From Virgibacillus salexigens (lineage in GTDB: Bacteria > Bacillota > Bacilli > Bacillales > Amphibacillaceae): a DNA stretch of 64,000 bases. The stretch is from contig NZ_BNEO01000001.1 of the NCBI RefSeq assembly GCF_014905415.1, forward strand, positions 434,001 to 498,000. Direction: 5' to 3'. The position numbers were made by a program, and so were the translations under genes. This document shows positions 26,230-38,083 of the stretch, one piece after another (positions within the stretch are counted from its first letter, which is position 1; each line of letters opens with the position of its first letter). The notes below the pieces were generated by a model. The model did not search any database. It was not told the origin of the DNA and saw only the letters and a list, made by a program, of their open reading frames with translations.

Positions 26230-27572
26230 ACCTCTTCTTTATCTAAACTATCATTAGGTTGATTCCCAGGTATTGCTTTATTCGCGGCAATTACAAACGG
26301 TAAATAAATTAGAATGGAGACAACCACACATAAAATCCCTACAAATAAAGCCAGCCAATTTCCTCCCGAACCTAAGAAAGGGATAAGTACGCCAGGCGTT
26401 GTCCAAGGTATCGCATACGCTGAGGGTGGGATCAATTCTAGTGTAATAAAAAAATAACCAATGAGTGTGTTAACAAAAGGAACCATGATAAACGGAATCA
26501 TAAACAACGGATTCAAAACGATTGGTAAACCAAAAATAACGGGTTCATTAATATTGAATAAACCTGGCGCAAGTGAAAGTTTTCCAATTTCACGATGATC
26601 CTTCCGCTTAGAAATAAACAATATTGCTAGTACCAAACCAATCGTCATTCCAGAACCACCATAGTTTGCAAAAGCATCATACAACGTTCCCCATGTTTCA
26701 GGATACGGTGCTCCCCAAGCCATCCCATTTTGTCCTACATATTCCAGATTTTCTAAATTCGCCTCTGCAAAAATTGCTTCCCGTACAGCCGCAACTGTAT
26801 TTGGCCCATGAATTCCAAAAATCCAAAGGAGGTTAGAAACAACACCTAGAAATAGTACTGTCCATACGTTTGTGCCCATATCTTTCAATGGCGCCTGTAA
26901 TACGGTATAAACTAACTCATGAATGCCCCCATCATTAAATTTAATAATTAAATAGTTTAATACAGAAACACCAATTGTAATAAAAATGATCGGGAATAAC
27001 ACACGAAATGACCTTGCTACTGCCGATGGCACCTGAGGCGGCATAGTAATTTGTAATCGCTTTGCTTTCGAAAGCTTACTAAAGATTTCACCAACTAATA
27101 ATCCAATAATTAACGCAACAAATAATCCTTGAGCACCAAGCCATTGAACAGTCATATAACCTTGCCCATCAACATCGATATTTGCCGTATAAACGATAAA
27201 ATAAGAGGATAAAGCAGTTAAACCTGCTAATAAATCATCCGCCTTTAAATAGATTGCAAGATTTCTTGCAACTAAAAACACAATGAAGATAGACATAATT
27301 TCTGTCGATCCCCGTAATACTGGGGTAAAGATTTCTTGATAGTTACTTAGATTCGGGAATAATTTATCTAAGAATAATAAATTTGCTATGAATCCATCCG
27401 GTGATAAAATCGCGAAATTTAATAATAAAATGATCGAACCAGCCATCGTTAATGGAAAAGCGAGAATGAATGCATCACGAACTGCAATAATATGACGCTG
27501 TGAATTTAACTTATTCGCAATCGGAACTAATATCCTTTCGATAACGCTTTCAAATTTGCTCATAAAACCCAT
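26226..27572 (-). CDS. PTS EIIC, cellobiose family
   Basis: 448 residues, about ten membrane segments. Family blocks: LAFPLTMAGSIILLLNF, LLWIFGIHGPNTVAA, FNINEPVIFGLPIVLNP and IPWTTPG. GGGGGGATAAT precedes the ATG. It lies between EIIB (upstream, 17 bp) and EIIA (overlapping by 4 bp), forming a standard cellobiose-type permease. It differs clearly from the EIIC at 2.6 kb, so this is not a recent duplication. Confidence 0.9.
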   Translation of the reverse strand: MGFMSKFESVIERILVPIANKLNSQRHIIAVRDAFILAFPLTMAGSIILLLNFAILSPDGFIANLLFLDKLFPNLSNYQEIFTPVLRGSTEIMSIFIVFLVARNLAIYLKADDLLAGLTALSSYFIVYTANIDVDGQGYMTVQWLGAQGLFVALIIGLLVGEIFSKLSKAKRLQITMPPQVPSAVARSFRVLFPIIFITIGVSVLNYLIIKFNDGGIHELVYTVLQAPLKDMGTNVWTVLFLGVVSNLLWIFGIHGPNTVAAVREAIFAEANLENLEYVGQNGMAWGAPYPETWGTLYDAFANYGGSGMTIGLVLAILFISKRKDHREIGKLSLAPGLFNINEPVIFGLPIVLNPLFMIPFIMVPFVNTLIGYFFITLELIPPSAYAIPWTTPGVLIPFLGSGGNWLALFVGILCVVVSILIYLPFVIAANKAIPGNQPNDSLDKEEV

Positions 27573-27589
27573 TATTATCCCCCCTTTTT

Positions 27590-27892
27590 TTATTCTCCGT
27601 GGAGAGCCATTGCTCTATTTAACACCGCTTCTCCATTCATCGTTCCGTAGTCTCGCATATCAATAACTTCAACTGGAACTCTACCATTAATAATGGTATC
27701 AACTTGCGGTTTCTGGTAACGTACTTGTGGTCCAAGAAGAACTACATCTACTTCATCAGCCACCGTACTGCATTCGGATATTGGCAATGCAATAATCTCT
27801 ACTTCTTTGCCTAAATTCGCTGCATGCTCCTTCATCTTGGTGACTAAGAGACTTGTAGACATACCGGCTGCACATACTAATAATATTTTCAT
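27590..27892 (-). CDS. PTS EIIB, lactose/cellobiose family
   Basis: 100 residues, opening MKILLVCAAGMSTSLLVTKM with the phospho-Cys at position 7. GGGGGAGAG before the ATG at 27892 fixes the start; the frame upstream overlaps the GH1 stop. It transfers phosphate from the EIIA at 25.9 kb to the incoming beta-glucoside. Confidence 0.9.
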   Translation of the reverse strand: MKILLVCAAGMSTSLLVTKMKEHAANLGKEVEIIALPISECSTVADEVDVVLLGPQVRYQKPQVDTIINGRVPVEVIDMRDYGTMNGEAVLNRAMALHGE

Positions 27893-27905
27893 TATCTCTC
27901 CCCCT

Positions 27906-29354
<1,449 letters not shown>

Positions 29355-29376
29355 CTATTGATTTGCCTTATCAATA

Positions 29377-29391
29377 GTAAACGCTTGCAAA
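29377..29391 (-). promoter_or_regulatory. CcpA cre site before the GH1-PTS operon
   Basis: On the minus strand TTGCAAGCGTTTACT matches WTGNAANCGNWNNCW at every fixed position and is nearly palindromic. It lies 32 bp before the GH1 ATG, so catabolite repression of this operon by CcpA is expected. Confidence 0.75.
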
Positions 29392-29596
29392 TCATTCATG
29401 TAAATACTTTACCGAAGCTTCGTATCATGTACCACCATCTAGGAATCTGTTTCAAATAGATAACAAGTTGTAACATCATCTATTCATTTTTAGTAAATAT
29501 AGATTATGATCGATTTACCAAATCTTCACAATATCTTCATTTCACTTTAATAGTTGAAACGTATACTTAAACTAAATTTAATCTAGGAGGGAAAAA

Positions 29597-32500
29597 ATGA
29601 AAAAACGGAAGTTACATAGCTTACTTGCAGTTATTGCTGCCACCATGTTGTTTGTAACAAGTCTATTACAGTCAACTTCGATCGCTTATGCCTCTGTTTC
29701 AAATCCAATTGAAAAGGTAGAAAACGAAGAGCAGACCGATCAAGGTGAAAACAAAACGGCAGACGCAAAAGAAGAGCAAACCATGGAGGAATTAAAAGAT
29801 CAGAAAGAGCTCCCTCTAGAAATAGAACATGAACCCCCTTCCCAAGTTGGTTATAACCAAGATCAATACATTCAAGCTACTGTTCCAAATGCGACAACCG
29901 TTCAACTCGTTTATCAAGCAACCAAATACGCACAACCAATTCGTGTCGATATGAAACGATCTAAGAACGATACATTTACAGAAACAATACCTGGATCCGT
30001 ACTTTGGTCAGATTCCTTAGATTATTGGATTGAAGCGAAAAATAATCAGGAAGAAAAAACATCTACTGTCTATTCTCTACCAATTAAAAAACAAGCAGAT
30101 GATGTTTCCTTATCAACATCATCCCTGCTTATTACTGAAGTAAATCTTAGAGAACAGCCTTTTATTGAACTTTATAACAACACGAATCAACAGTTGAAAC
30201 TTAATGATTATACCCTATCTCTTGGGGATAAAAAGCTAGATATACCAGAAAGTACGGTAGCTTCTGGAAAAACAATCGTACTTTGGTTATCCGAGGCAAA
30301 TAAAAACCGTAATGATTTTAATCAACTTTATGAAACCAACCTCACAGACGATCAACTTATCATGCTCGAATATAAGGACCTGCCTACCCAAGATATAAAA
30401 CTACAGCTCGTTCATAATCAAAAGAAGGAAGACCTTTCTACTGTTTCTTATAGTGATTCAGATACAGCAGCTAGTCAATTATATTATTATCATGAAGGAG
30501 AAATGAAAAGCGGCGGTCTAACTAAGCAAGCTGCACCTATTAACCTTTTGCCTGGTCAAGTACCGGAGAACGTAATTGAAATTAAAGAGCCAACATCACC
30601 AGAAAATCAAACGGAGGACACTTCTAAAAACAAGCAAGAAAAAGCCGAGCAACAACAAGCATTATATGACAATGCCGATAAGGGAAAAAATGAGTCTACA
30701 CAACCAATTCAACATGAACCAATCACATCTGCTACGGATACAAACGATTTAACTATTACAGCTACTGCTCCTAACACAAATCAATTAACATTGCATTACA
30801 GAACAGGAGAAGGAATGACAGTACAAGAGCTTGCTTTTACGAAAGCGACTGATTCAAATGTGTATACTGTCACCATTCCTAAAGAACAGCTCTGGTCTCC
30901 TACTTTTTCGTATCGGATTGTCGCTGAAGCTGAAGATGGGACAACAATTAGCTATCCTGAAACAAATGATATACAAGTTACTATAGAACAAACCAATAAA
31001 GCTGATCCACAAACCATACCACCATTACTGATTACCGAAATTACACCTGATACAGCAAATATAAACGGTGCCGATGCCTATGAATTTATCGAAGTCTATA
31101 ATAATTCCAATCAGCCCATTCAAATGAGCGATTATCAAATCATTTACCGTTATCCAACAGAAACAGCTGATCAGCATTGGGATATTACAAATGATCAACT
31201 AATCGAACCTCAAGACAGCTTTATTATTTGGATAAAAAATGATGGAAATCAGAAGCAAACGGTTGCTGACTTTAATACGCACTACGGGTTAACGATGCCA
31301 GAAAGCCATGTTGCCAAACTAGATAGTGCCGGTATGGCTAATGGTAGTGAACGTACGCTAATTGTTGCAGACAAGTATGAGAATGAGATCATTGCTGCTT
31401 CGTACAATCAAGTAACCGATGATACCAATGCAGATCAAGGGATTGTTTATACGTATCCAGCAGAAAATGACAGAATGGTTAAAGCTGGTATTGGCGAAGG
31501 AATGACGCCATTAACCATTATTGATGGACAAGCACCTGAGGAGCCTGTAGTCATTAATGATACAAGTACACCAGTCATTGAATCACCTACTTTCACAGTA
31601 ACGAAAGAACAAATCATTTTTAATGTAACAGTTACTTCCGAACAAGAAATCATTGGGACTAATCTTGCAATACTTCAAAGTGAAGATACTCAATATCAAA
31701 CATGGTCCCTACAAGCTTCCGAAGATGATTCCCAAACCTACACGGTTACAATTCCTCGAGAAGAGATTTGGAGGGAAACCATTCAGTTTTATGTGGAGGC
31801 TTCAAATCAATCTGGAGATACTAAAACGGATATAGAAGACTATACTTTTTCTCAGCAACCGATTGACTATCAAGAAGTTCCACCATTACTAATTACGGAG
31901 ATTACACCAGATACAACAAATTTGAATGGTGCGGATGGCTATGAATTTATCGAGGTCTATAATAATTCAACAGAATCAATTAACTTTAAGGACTACAGTA
32001 TTCGCTACCGATACCCAAATACGAGTGCAAGTAATGATCTAGTTTGGGGGCCTGAAGAAGGAAAAGATATAATGATACCTTCTGGTGAATCCATCGTATT
32101 CTGGGTAATTAATCATGGAAATACAGATAAGCAAGCAGCTGATTTTAATGCCCATTTCCAAACCAATTTAGTAGATGGAGATAACCTATTTAAAATATAC
32201 AATAACGGCATGGCTAACGGCAGTGAACGTACGTTATTAATTGCCACTAAAACGGGAGAGGAACTCTCTTATGCAAGCTACAATGACCTAGTTGACAGCG
32301 ATGACACCGTTGCTAATAAAGGGATTTTCTATCGTTACCCCATCGATGGAAGTCTACAATCAACAAAAATTAGTGCTGGAGAATGGGATGCGACTCCTGG
32401 AGAAACATTAGCAGCACAAGTACCAACTAAAAGAATAAACCTACCAGCAGATAGAGAAGAACCAATTATTAAAAATACGACAACGAAAAAGAAAATAACA

Positions 32501-35500
32501 TCTGAAGAGCCAGTAACCCTTTCCGCTGCCATTACGGATAATATTGGAATTAAGTCAGCAGCTGTTTATTATCGCACTGATGAAAAGAAAGATTTTCGAA
32601 AAGTAAACTTAGAGAAACAAGCCGATAACCACTATCAGCATATCGTATATGAACCAGAACTTATAGGAAAACAAACGCTAGAATACTATTTTGTCGCTAG
32701 CGATGGCCGAAACCAATTAACTGCTCCTGCTAATTATATAGAGATTGAGAATCCATTTTCACAAGAAGGATTAAGGCTTAATCTCGAAGATAATCAACTA
32801 CTTTCTGGTGAAAAAGTGATTAAAGCAACCGCTGATACATACAACAATGAAACGCAGCTATTTATTGATGATCGGCAGATAACAGATACTTTTGAAGCAA
32901 TGGAAACGGAGGCTTACTTTGCCTTTGATGTAAAGGAAACAAATATTTACTTTAAAAATGGCGTAACCATGGGAGATGAGATTCTCGAGGTTTTTGACGA
33001 CACGTATACGGATTTCACGACATTAACTGTACCGGTGTCTGCTGAACGGCTTCAGCAAGGGGAAAATACGATTTCTATCCGAGCAGGTAACAAAGTTAGT
33101 CCATTTGATGAAACTTCCGAAGAGAATCGGGATGATTTTATGATAAAAAATATCCGACTCGTTTTAAAAGACGGGACAACCATCTATGATCCAGCTTATT
33201 CAGATCCTAGCAAAGCGTATTCTATTGGCGATAGTCCAAGAAAAGATGCTATCTACGACTTTAACTTTAATTTAGAAGAAGAACAATTTACATCAACAGC
33301 TTATGTATTTGATACAACATCTGTAGAAGATGGAAAGCATGAAGTAAAAACAAGTTATCAAGATAAGACAATAACAACTGCGATTATAACTGATAATACA
33401 AGTCCAACACTAATCCCTTCCATTAACGAGGGAAAAACATACAAAGGTGAATTTACGATTGATGCAGAGGCAAAAGATGCCACAAGTGAGGTTACATCAA
33501 TAACTGCAACGTTAGATGGAGAATACATTTCCTTACCTTACGAAACGTCATCTGCACTACTAAAACCAGGGAGTCATGAACTTGTCTATCAGGCTACGGA
33601 TAAAGCAAATAATGTAGCAAAGAAAAAGGTATCCTTTTCTGTTACAGAAGAGCATCCATTAATGCCAGATTGGCTTAGTGATAATGCTCATACAACAAGC
33701 GCCAATCTATCCGTAACTGTAAAGGACCCGACGAATGACATTATGGATGTTAACTTCCATGAAGCTTTTCAATACACGGCCGAAGATGAGAATATCACGA
33801 TTTCACAAAACGCAGTCAGCACTGAACCCCCTATTGGCTACTTACCAGATGGAGAAGATCGTCTTACAAAAGAACAGCGAAACCAACTGCAGGCTTTAGA
33901 TGGAAATGAATTATCTACCGAATCGAAGCAAAAATTCCCTTATCACCGATTTGATGTCAGGGTAGATAAACAGGTAGATAAAAATGACGAAATCGAAATT
34001 GTCTGGAATGGTTCTTCTTTAGAGGGAAGAAAAGTAACCATGTATGCTTGGAATTATGAAACAAGCAAATGGGCGCCGCTCGTATCTACGATTGCAGGAA
34101 AAGAAGCATTTCAACTTATAGGCTCTGTAAAAGGGTTGGATTATGTACAAGATCAAAAAGTCAGTGTGATTGTCCAAGACCAAATCGCCAACCCAGGAGA
34201 AGATTTTAGTTTCGTTTGGATGGCAGATACACAATATTACTCCGAAAGTTATCCATATATCTATGATAAGCAAGTGGATTGGATTGCGAACAATCGAGAT
34301 ACGTTAAACATTGAATATGTTTTTCATTCTGGCGATTTAGTAAATGTTTACGATGATTTTGAACAATGGGATGTTGCTGATAGATCAATGCGCGTTCTCG
34401 ATGACGCAGGCATTCCTTATGGGGTTGTCGCCGGCAACCATGATGTATATAATAAAAGCCGAAACTATGAGAATTACTATCAATTCTTCGGCGCAGATCG
34501 GTTTGAGAACAATGATTATTATGGAGGTTCTTTCCAAAATAATCGCGGACACTATGATTTAATTTCTGCGAATGGCATGGACTTCATCATGGTACATCTT
34601 GGCTGGGGAATCGAAGAAGAGGGTATCGAATGGCTTAATGAAGTTTTACAAGCACATCCTAATCGAAAAGCGATTTTGAATGTACATGAATACTTGCTAG
34701 CAACTGGAAGCAGAAGCCCAACAGGAGACGAATTATTTGAAAAAGTTGTCGTGCCAAATGAAAATGTCTTTGCTGTTTTATGTGGACATTATCATAATGC
34801 ACATACATTGATAGATGAAATTGACGATAATAGAGATGGCATTTCCGATCGTACGGTTTATCAAATGTTGGCCGATTATCAAGGAGGTCCTGAAGGTGGA
34901 CAAGGGTATTTACGAATATTGAATTTCAATATGGAAAACAATCAAATTGATGTACAAACCTATTCTCCGCACTTAGATGACTATAATTATTATAATCCGG
35001 AAGAATATCCTGGAAAAGATACATTCTCGTTGGATTATGATATGGCAGCTCAAACGAAAAAAGTAGCAACAGATTATCTAGAAGTAAATGTATATACCGA
35101 TACATTAATCGATCGTGTTGAAAACGTCCCAAGTGGTGAAAAAGCTTCCGTCACGTGGCAGAATTTAGATCCAGATCATGAATATTTCTGGTATGTCGAA
35201 GCAACCGATAAATATGGCGGTACAACCCGTTCTGATATTTGGAGTTTCCTAACGGAAGATGGGGAAATTGTTAATCCAAGAGACAACGATGATAACAAGG
35301 AAGAAGATGGTAACGAATCGGAGAATAAAGATGGCGATGGTGATGGTAACCCAAGCGTTGAAAAGCCAAAAGCAGGTTCTGAACAAGATAAAACAGATAA
35401 GAATCAAGATGATTCATCGCCATTAATTGAAAATACATCCAATAACCCAGGCAATGGATCTTCTCTACCGGATACAGCAACCAGTATATATAATTATCTG

Positions 35501-35581
35501 TTAATCGGAGCTCTTTTCTTACTCGCCGGCCTAAGTATTTGGCTGATTTACTACTACCGCAGGCGACATATCCTAACTTAG
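29597..35581 (+). CDS. Giant cell-wall protein: lamin-tail repeats, metallophosphoesterase, LPDTA anchor
   Basis: 1994 residues. A signal peptide ends near SIAYAS. Three lamin-tail-like domains follow at about 175-310, 473-650 and 762-945; the second and third share PPLLITEITPDT and YEFIEVYNNS, each preceded by an Ig-like beta module. Further beta domains cover about 985-1500. A calcineurin-like phosphoesterase at about 1535-1745 carries WMADTQYYSE, HSGDLV, AGNHDVY, NVHEY and CGHYHNAH; the first motif has DTQ in place of the usual DxH. An acidic Asp/Asn/Glu/Lys linker leads to LPDTA (1957-1961), a hydrophobic helix and an RRRH tail. LPDTA/S is the signal of class D sortases. Likely a wall-bound phosphoesterase or nuclease-type enzyme; substrate unknown. 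AGGAGGG precedes the ATG. Confidence 0.85.
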   Translation: MKKRKLHSLLAVIAATMLFVTSLLQSTSIAYASVSNPIEKVENEEQTDQGENKTADAKEEQTMEELKDQKELPLEIEHEPPSQVGYNQDQYIQATVPNATTVQLVYQATKYAQPIRVDMKRSKNDTFTETIPGSVLWSDSLDYWIEAKNNQEEKTSTVYSLPIKKQADDVSLSTSSLLITEVNLREQPFIELYNNTNQQLKLNDYTLSLGDKKLDIPESTVASGKTIVLWLSEANKNRNDFNQLYETNLTDDQLIMLEYKDLPTQDIKLQLVHNQKKEDLSTVSYSDSDTAASQLYYYHEGEMKSGGLTKQAAPINLLPGQVPENVIEIKEPTSPENQTEDTSKNKQEKAEQQQALYDNADKGKNESTQPIQHEPITSATDTNDLTITATAPNTNQLTLHYRTGEGMTVQELAFTKATDSNVYTVTIPKEQLWSPTFSYRIVAEAEDGTTISYPETNDIQVTIEQTNKADPQTIPPLLITEITPDTANINGADAYEFIEVYNNSNQPIQMSDYQIIYRYPTETADQHWDITNDQLIEPQDSFIIWIKNDGNQKQTVADFNTHYGLTMPESHVAKLDSAGMANGSERTLIVADKYENEIIAASYNQVTDDTNADQGIVYTYPAENDRMVKAGIGEGMTPLTIIDGQAPEEPVVINDTSTPVIESPTFTVTKEQIIFNVTVTSEQEIIGTNLAILQSEDTQYQTWSLQASEDDSQTYTVTIPREEIWRETIQFYVEASNQSGDTKTDIEDYTFSQQPIDYQEVPPLLITEITPDTTNLNGADGYEFIEVYNNSTESINFKDYSIRYRYPNTSASNDLVWGPEEGKDIMIPSGESIVFWVINHGNTDKQAADFNAHFQTNLVDGDNLFKIYNNGMANGSERTLLIATKTGEELSYASYNDLVDSDDTVANKGIFYRYPIDGSLQSTKISAGEWDATPGETLAAQVPTKRINLPADREEPIIKNTTTKKKITSEEPVTLSAAITDNIGIKSAAVYYRTDEKKDFRKVNLEKQADNHYQHIVYEPELIGKQTLEYYFVASDGRNQLTAPANYIEIENPFSQEGLRLNLEDNQLLSGEKVIKATADTYNNETQLFIDDRQITDTFEAMETEAYFAFDVKETNIYFKNGVTMGDEILEVFDDTYTDFTTLTVPVSAERLQQGENTISIRAGNKVSPFDETSEENRDDFMIKNIRLVLKDGTTIYDPAYSDPSKAYSIGDSPRKDAIYDFNFNLEEEQFTSTAYVFDTTSVEDGKHEVKTSYQDKTITTAIITDNTSPTLIPSINEGKTYKGEFTIDAEAKDATSEVTSITATLDGEYISLPYETSSALLKPGSHELVYQATDKANNVAKKKVSFSVTEEHPLMPDWLSDNAHTTSANLSVTVKDPTNDIMDVNFHEAFQYTAEDENITISQNAVSTEPPIGYLPDGEDRLTKEQRNQLQALDGNELSTESKQKFPYHRFDVRVDKQVDKNDEIEIVWNGSSLEGRKVTMYAWNYETSKWAPLVSTIAGKEAFQLIGSVKGLDYVQDQKVSVIVQDQIANPGEDFSFVWMADTQYYSESYPYIYDKQVDWIANNRDTLNIEYVFHSGDLVNVYDDFEQWDVADRSMRVLDDAGIPYGVVAGNHDVYNKSRNYENYYQFFGADRFENNDYYGGSFQNNRGHYDLISANGMDFIMVHLGWGIEEEGIEWLNEVLQAHPNRKAILNVHEYLLATGSRSPTGDELFEKVVVPNENVFAVLCGHYHNAHTLIDEIDDNRDGISDRTVYQMLADYQGGPEGGQGYLRILNFNMENNQIDVQTYSPHLDDYNYYNPEEYPGKDTFSLDYDMAAQTKKVATDYLEVNVYTDTLIDRVENVPSGEKASVTWQNLDPDHEYFWYVEATDKYGGTTRSDIWSFLTEDGEIVNPRDNDDNKEEDGNESENKDGDGDGNPSVEKPKAGSEQDKTDKNQDDSSPLIENTSNNPGNGSSLPDTATSIYNYLLIGALFLLAGLSIWLIYYYRRRHILT

Positions 35582-35604
35582 GTTATAGGGTCGGTTTCAA
35601 AAAA

Positions 35605-35712
35605 CTTGGCATGATTTCCGCGGGCACGGCCACAACTAACTTGGGGGTAAGCAAAAATTGCTTACCCAAGTTAATCTTTGGACCGGTGCTCTTCCCGTAG
35701 GAATCATGCCTA
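35605..35712. repeat. Structured palindromic repeat, copy B
   Basis: An outer stem (GGCATGATT 35608-35616 with 35702-35710) encloses an inner hairpin at 35638-35672 (AACTTGGG and TAAGC arms, two unpaired G). The plus-strand linkers GCGGGCACGGCC, CTAACT, AGTTAATCT and TTCCC match copy A at 18.7 kb in its minus orientation, but the stems are different sequences. It also lies between convergent genes, just after the surface-protein stop, and may work as its terminator. Confidence 0.6.
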
Positions 35713-35859
35713 TTTTGATTTTCTTATCTACTCCTTTGTTGTGCTTTCTATAAACGGTGAATGAAACATAGATTGACTATGCAGTAGCTCTTTACCAGCA
35801 TACGGAAAGTTTGTCTTTAAAAAGTAGTCATTCTACGTAAACTCGTTCATTTCCTTATA
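35713..35859. other. Convergent intergenic remainder
   Basis: The rest of the 278-bp gap between the surface-protein stop and the M20 stop. I see no gene, no strong hairpin beyond the structured repeat and no promoter. Confidence 0.5.
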
Positions 35860-37122
35860 CTATTGAACTTTACACCAATCTAATATAAACGCCGCTATTG
35901 TTTTCGTAGTCGTCTTTAAGCTATCTAGATGAATATATTCATTTGGTGCATGCATATTAGCACCGCTTGGACCATAGCAAGTAGCAGGAATGCAAAATTC
36001 TTCAAAAGCTCGTATATCTGTTGTAGCCGTAAAACCAATGGATTCAAGCTGTTTATTTGTCGTAATTTCATGCGCATTAGCAAGTGAATCCATTAATGAA
36101 GGATCAACCGAAGAAAAACCCGGAGCGTGAAACCCATAAAATGTGATCTCAGGAGGAGTTTGCTTTAACCAGTTATCTTGATTAGCTGCTTCCAACAACC
36201 ACGCTTTGACCTCTTTTTGAATATCTGTTGGATTTACATCTGCATAAAAACCTACTCTCGCCTCAAATGTACATACAGATGGCACATTCGAAGCCCAATC
36301 CCCTCCATGGATAATTCCAACATTTACATTCAGTGGATGAGGATGATTTTGAAAGTCTGGATGCTTTGGCTTTTGATTAATATATTCTCTATAGGCATCT
36401 AATGTCTCAATTAAATATGCTGCCTTATTAATTGGATTTTGCGCTTTTTCTGCACGTTCGACATGCGCACCGCTTCCTCTCACTTTTACACGTACCCACA
36501 TGACCCCAAGCTGACCTTTTATCGCTCGATGGGACGTAGGTTCTGGTATAAGCGCACCGTCAGCAGTATATCCTTTGTCTAACAATGCTAGCGCTCCATT
36601 TCCAGTACATTCTTCTTCGATTACTGTCTGAATTTGCAAAGCTGCCCCTAGTTCAATACCAGCTGCTTGAATTGCTTTTACGGCATAGATCATTGCTGCA
36701 ACGCCTGATTTCATATCACAAATACCTCGACCATACATTCTTTCATCCACAATTGTAGGATGATATGGATCATAGTCCCATAACTCCACTGGTTCTGCAC
36801 TTACAACATCAATATGCCCTTGCAAAATTAAGCTCTTCCCTATTTTATTAGGATTCTCCCATTCTCCGACTAATACAGGCCGATCCTGGTAAGACCATTC
36901 AGGCTGCCCATAATTGTGATACTTTTTTAATCTTTCTGGTTCAGGATCAAAGGTGGTTGTTGTTAGATTCATTTCATCTAAGTGACCTTGAATAAAGGTT
37001 TGAATTGCCTTTTCATTACCTAATGTACTTTTATATGTCCCTAGCATCTTTAAAAATAATTTTTCCTCTTCCCATAATACATCGATCTTTTCATTCACTT
37101 CTCCAATTACGTGTTGATTCAA
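35860..37122 (-). CDS. M20 metallopeptidase, ArgE/DapE-type deacylase
   Basis: 420 residues. Zinc-site motifs in order: LILQGHIDVV (His, Asp), GRGICDMKSGVAAM (bridging Asp), VIEEECTGNGAL (catalytic Glu and ligand), and a C-terminal His in GANMHAPNEYIHLDS. It belongs with acetylornithine deacetylase / succinyl-diaminopimelate desuccinylase and related L-desuccinylases. The ATG at 37137 merges into GGAGGT; that ribosome site is instead eight bases from the TTG at 37122, which is preferred. A GNAT protein is encoded 181 bp upstream on the same strand. Confidence 0.82.
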   Translation of the reverse strand: MNQHVIGEVNEKIDVLWEEEKLFLKMLGTYKSTLGNEKAIQTFIQGHLDEMNLTTTTFDPEPERLKKYHNYGQPEWSYQDRPVLVGEWENPNKIGKSLILQGHIDVVSAEPVELWDYDPYHPTIVDERMYGRGICDMKSGVAAMIYAVKAIQAAGIELGAALQIQTVIEEECTGNGALALLDKGYTADGALIPEPTSHRAIKGQLGVMWVRVKVRGSGAHVERAEKAQNPINKAAYLIETLDAYREYINQKPKHPDFQNHPHPLNVNVGIIHGGDWASNVPSVCTFEARVGFYADVNPTDIQKEVKAWLLEAANQDNWLKQTPPEITFYGFHAPGFSSVDPSLMDSLANAHEITTNKQLESIGFTATTDIRAFEEFCIPATCYGPSGANMHAPNEYIHLDSLKTTTKTIAAFILDWCKVQ

Positions 37123-37264
37123 TTTGGTTACCTCCATTCATGGAATCTTATTTTTTAAAGAATATATAGACTAGTATGACAATTAACCGTAAAAATGGAA
37201 AGTATCAGCTTCCATGAATAAGTGGTACCAGATGAAGTAACCTTATATAGATGTTTTTAGATAT

Positions 37265-37296
37265 ATAAAACCGGAGAGCATTTTAATGTTCTCCGG
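37265..37296 (-). terminator. Intrinsic terminator after the GNAT gene
   Basis: CCGGAGA (37271-37277) pairs with TCTCCGG (37290-37296), with further CAT/ATG pairing inside; on the minus strand TTTTAT follows. It separates the GNAT gene from the M20 gene, so the two are probably independent units. Confidence 0.75.
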
Positions 37297-37303
37297 AGTA
37301 CAC

Positions 37304-38083
37304 TTACTTTGTAAAATAGTAATAACTATAAGGTTTTTCGGTATCTCGAATAAATTCATGCGCTTGATAGCCTTGGCTAAATAAATGAACAAATGCTTGT
37401 CTTGACTTCATTCGCCATTCAATAGCTGTCAACAAATCCCTATCTTTGATATCTTGAATATGACTTGGGATCGTAACAGCATACACATCGTTAGATAATG
37501 ACTCTGTATAATAATCAGTCATCACTGGCTTCCCATTCTGCTCACTTAATAATACACTTGCTTGTTCTAGTGATGCCATTTTTAGTTCTGCTTGGTCATT
37601 CCAACGCCATTCGATAAACATCCGATCGGTAGGCATTCCCTTATTCAGCCCATCATCCATTTCACCATAATAATCTTCCTTATAGATTGCTCCGGTTGCT
37701 CCTAATTTGTGTACATTAAGATAGGCATTAAGACTTTGAAGTGGATCGAATGTCCAGATCATTTTAGCATAGCCCATCTCCTCTGCGATTTTTGCTTGCC
37801 TTTGTTTCATTCTCTCCCCTAAACCAGCTTTACGGTATGCTGGTAACAATCCTAACATATGGGAGTATAAATAGGGCTCCTTCCCGTCAAATCCAGCAAA
37901 ACTATATGAAAAACCAACTAACTTCTTGCCATCGTACGCACCTAACATAAGTCCTCCATTGTTTACCGCTGTGAAGGTTTGATGGACAGGTGTCGCATTC
38001 CCCCAAATCACATCCTCTAACATGATGACATTCTCCAGTTCATTCATTTCAGTAATTGTTCTAATATCCAGATTCCCTTTCAT
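37304..38083 (-). CDS. GNAT-superfamily N-acyltransferase (COG3375-like)
   Basis: 259 residues, longer than a single GNAT domain. The N-terminal half carries the fold (MLGAYDGKKLVGFSYSF, then LGLLPAYRKAGLGERMKQRQ with the acyl-CoA pyrophosphate loop, then MIWTFDPLQSLNAYLN). This type of protein is the D-amino-acid N-succinyltransferase candidate in Geobacillus NSAR operons; that link is from memory of the family and not proven here. GGGAGGT is seven bases before the ATG at 38083, so the four-codon upstream extension is rejected. Confidence 0.75.
   Translation of the reverse strand: MKGNLDIRTITEMNELENVIMLEDVIWGNATPVHQTFTAVNNGGLMLGAYDGKKLVGFSYSFAGFDGKEPYLYSHMLGLLPAYRKAGLGERMKQRQAKIAEEMGYAKMIWTFDPLQSLNAYLNVHKLGATGAIYKEDYYGEMDDGLNKGMPTDRMFIEWRWNDQAELKMASLEQASVLLSEQNGKPVMTDYYTESLSNDVYAVTIPSHIQDIKDRDLLTAIEWRMKSRQAFVHLFSQGYQAHEFIRDTEKPYSYYYFTK

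Noticed and set aside
29554-29582. TTGAAA, 17-base gap, TTTAAT before the giant surface-protein gene
   Set aside because: The -10 box would lie only a few bases before the ribosome site, so the transcript would lack it. The real promoter must be further upstream.
31015-32420. Two similar segments within the surface-protein gene
   Set aside because: These are duplicated lamin-tail domains inside one open frame, not an inserted element or a CRISPR-like array.
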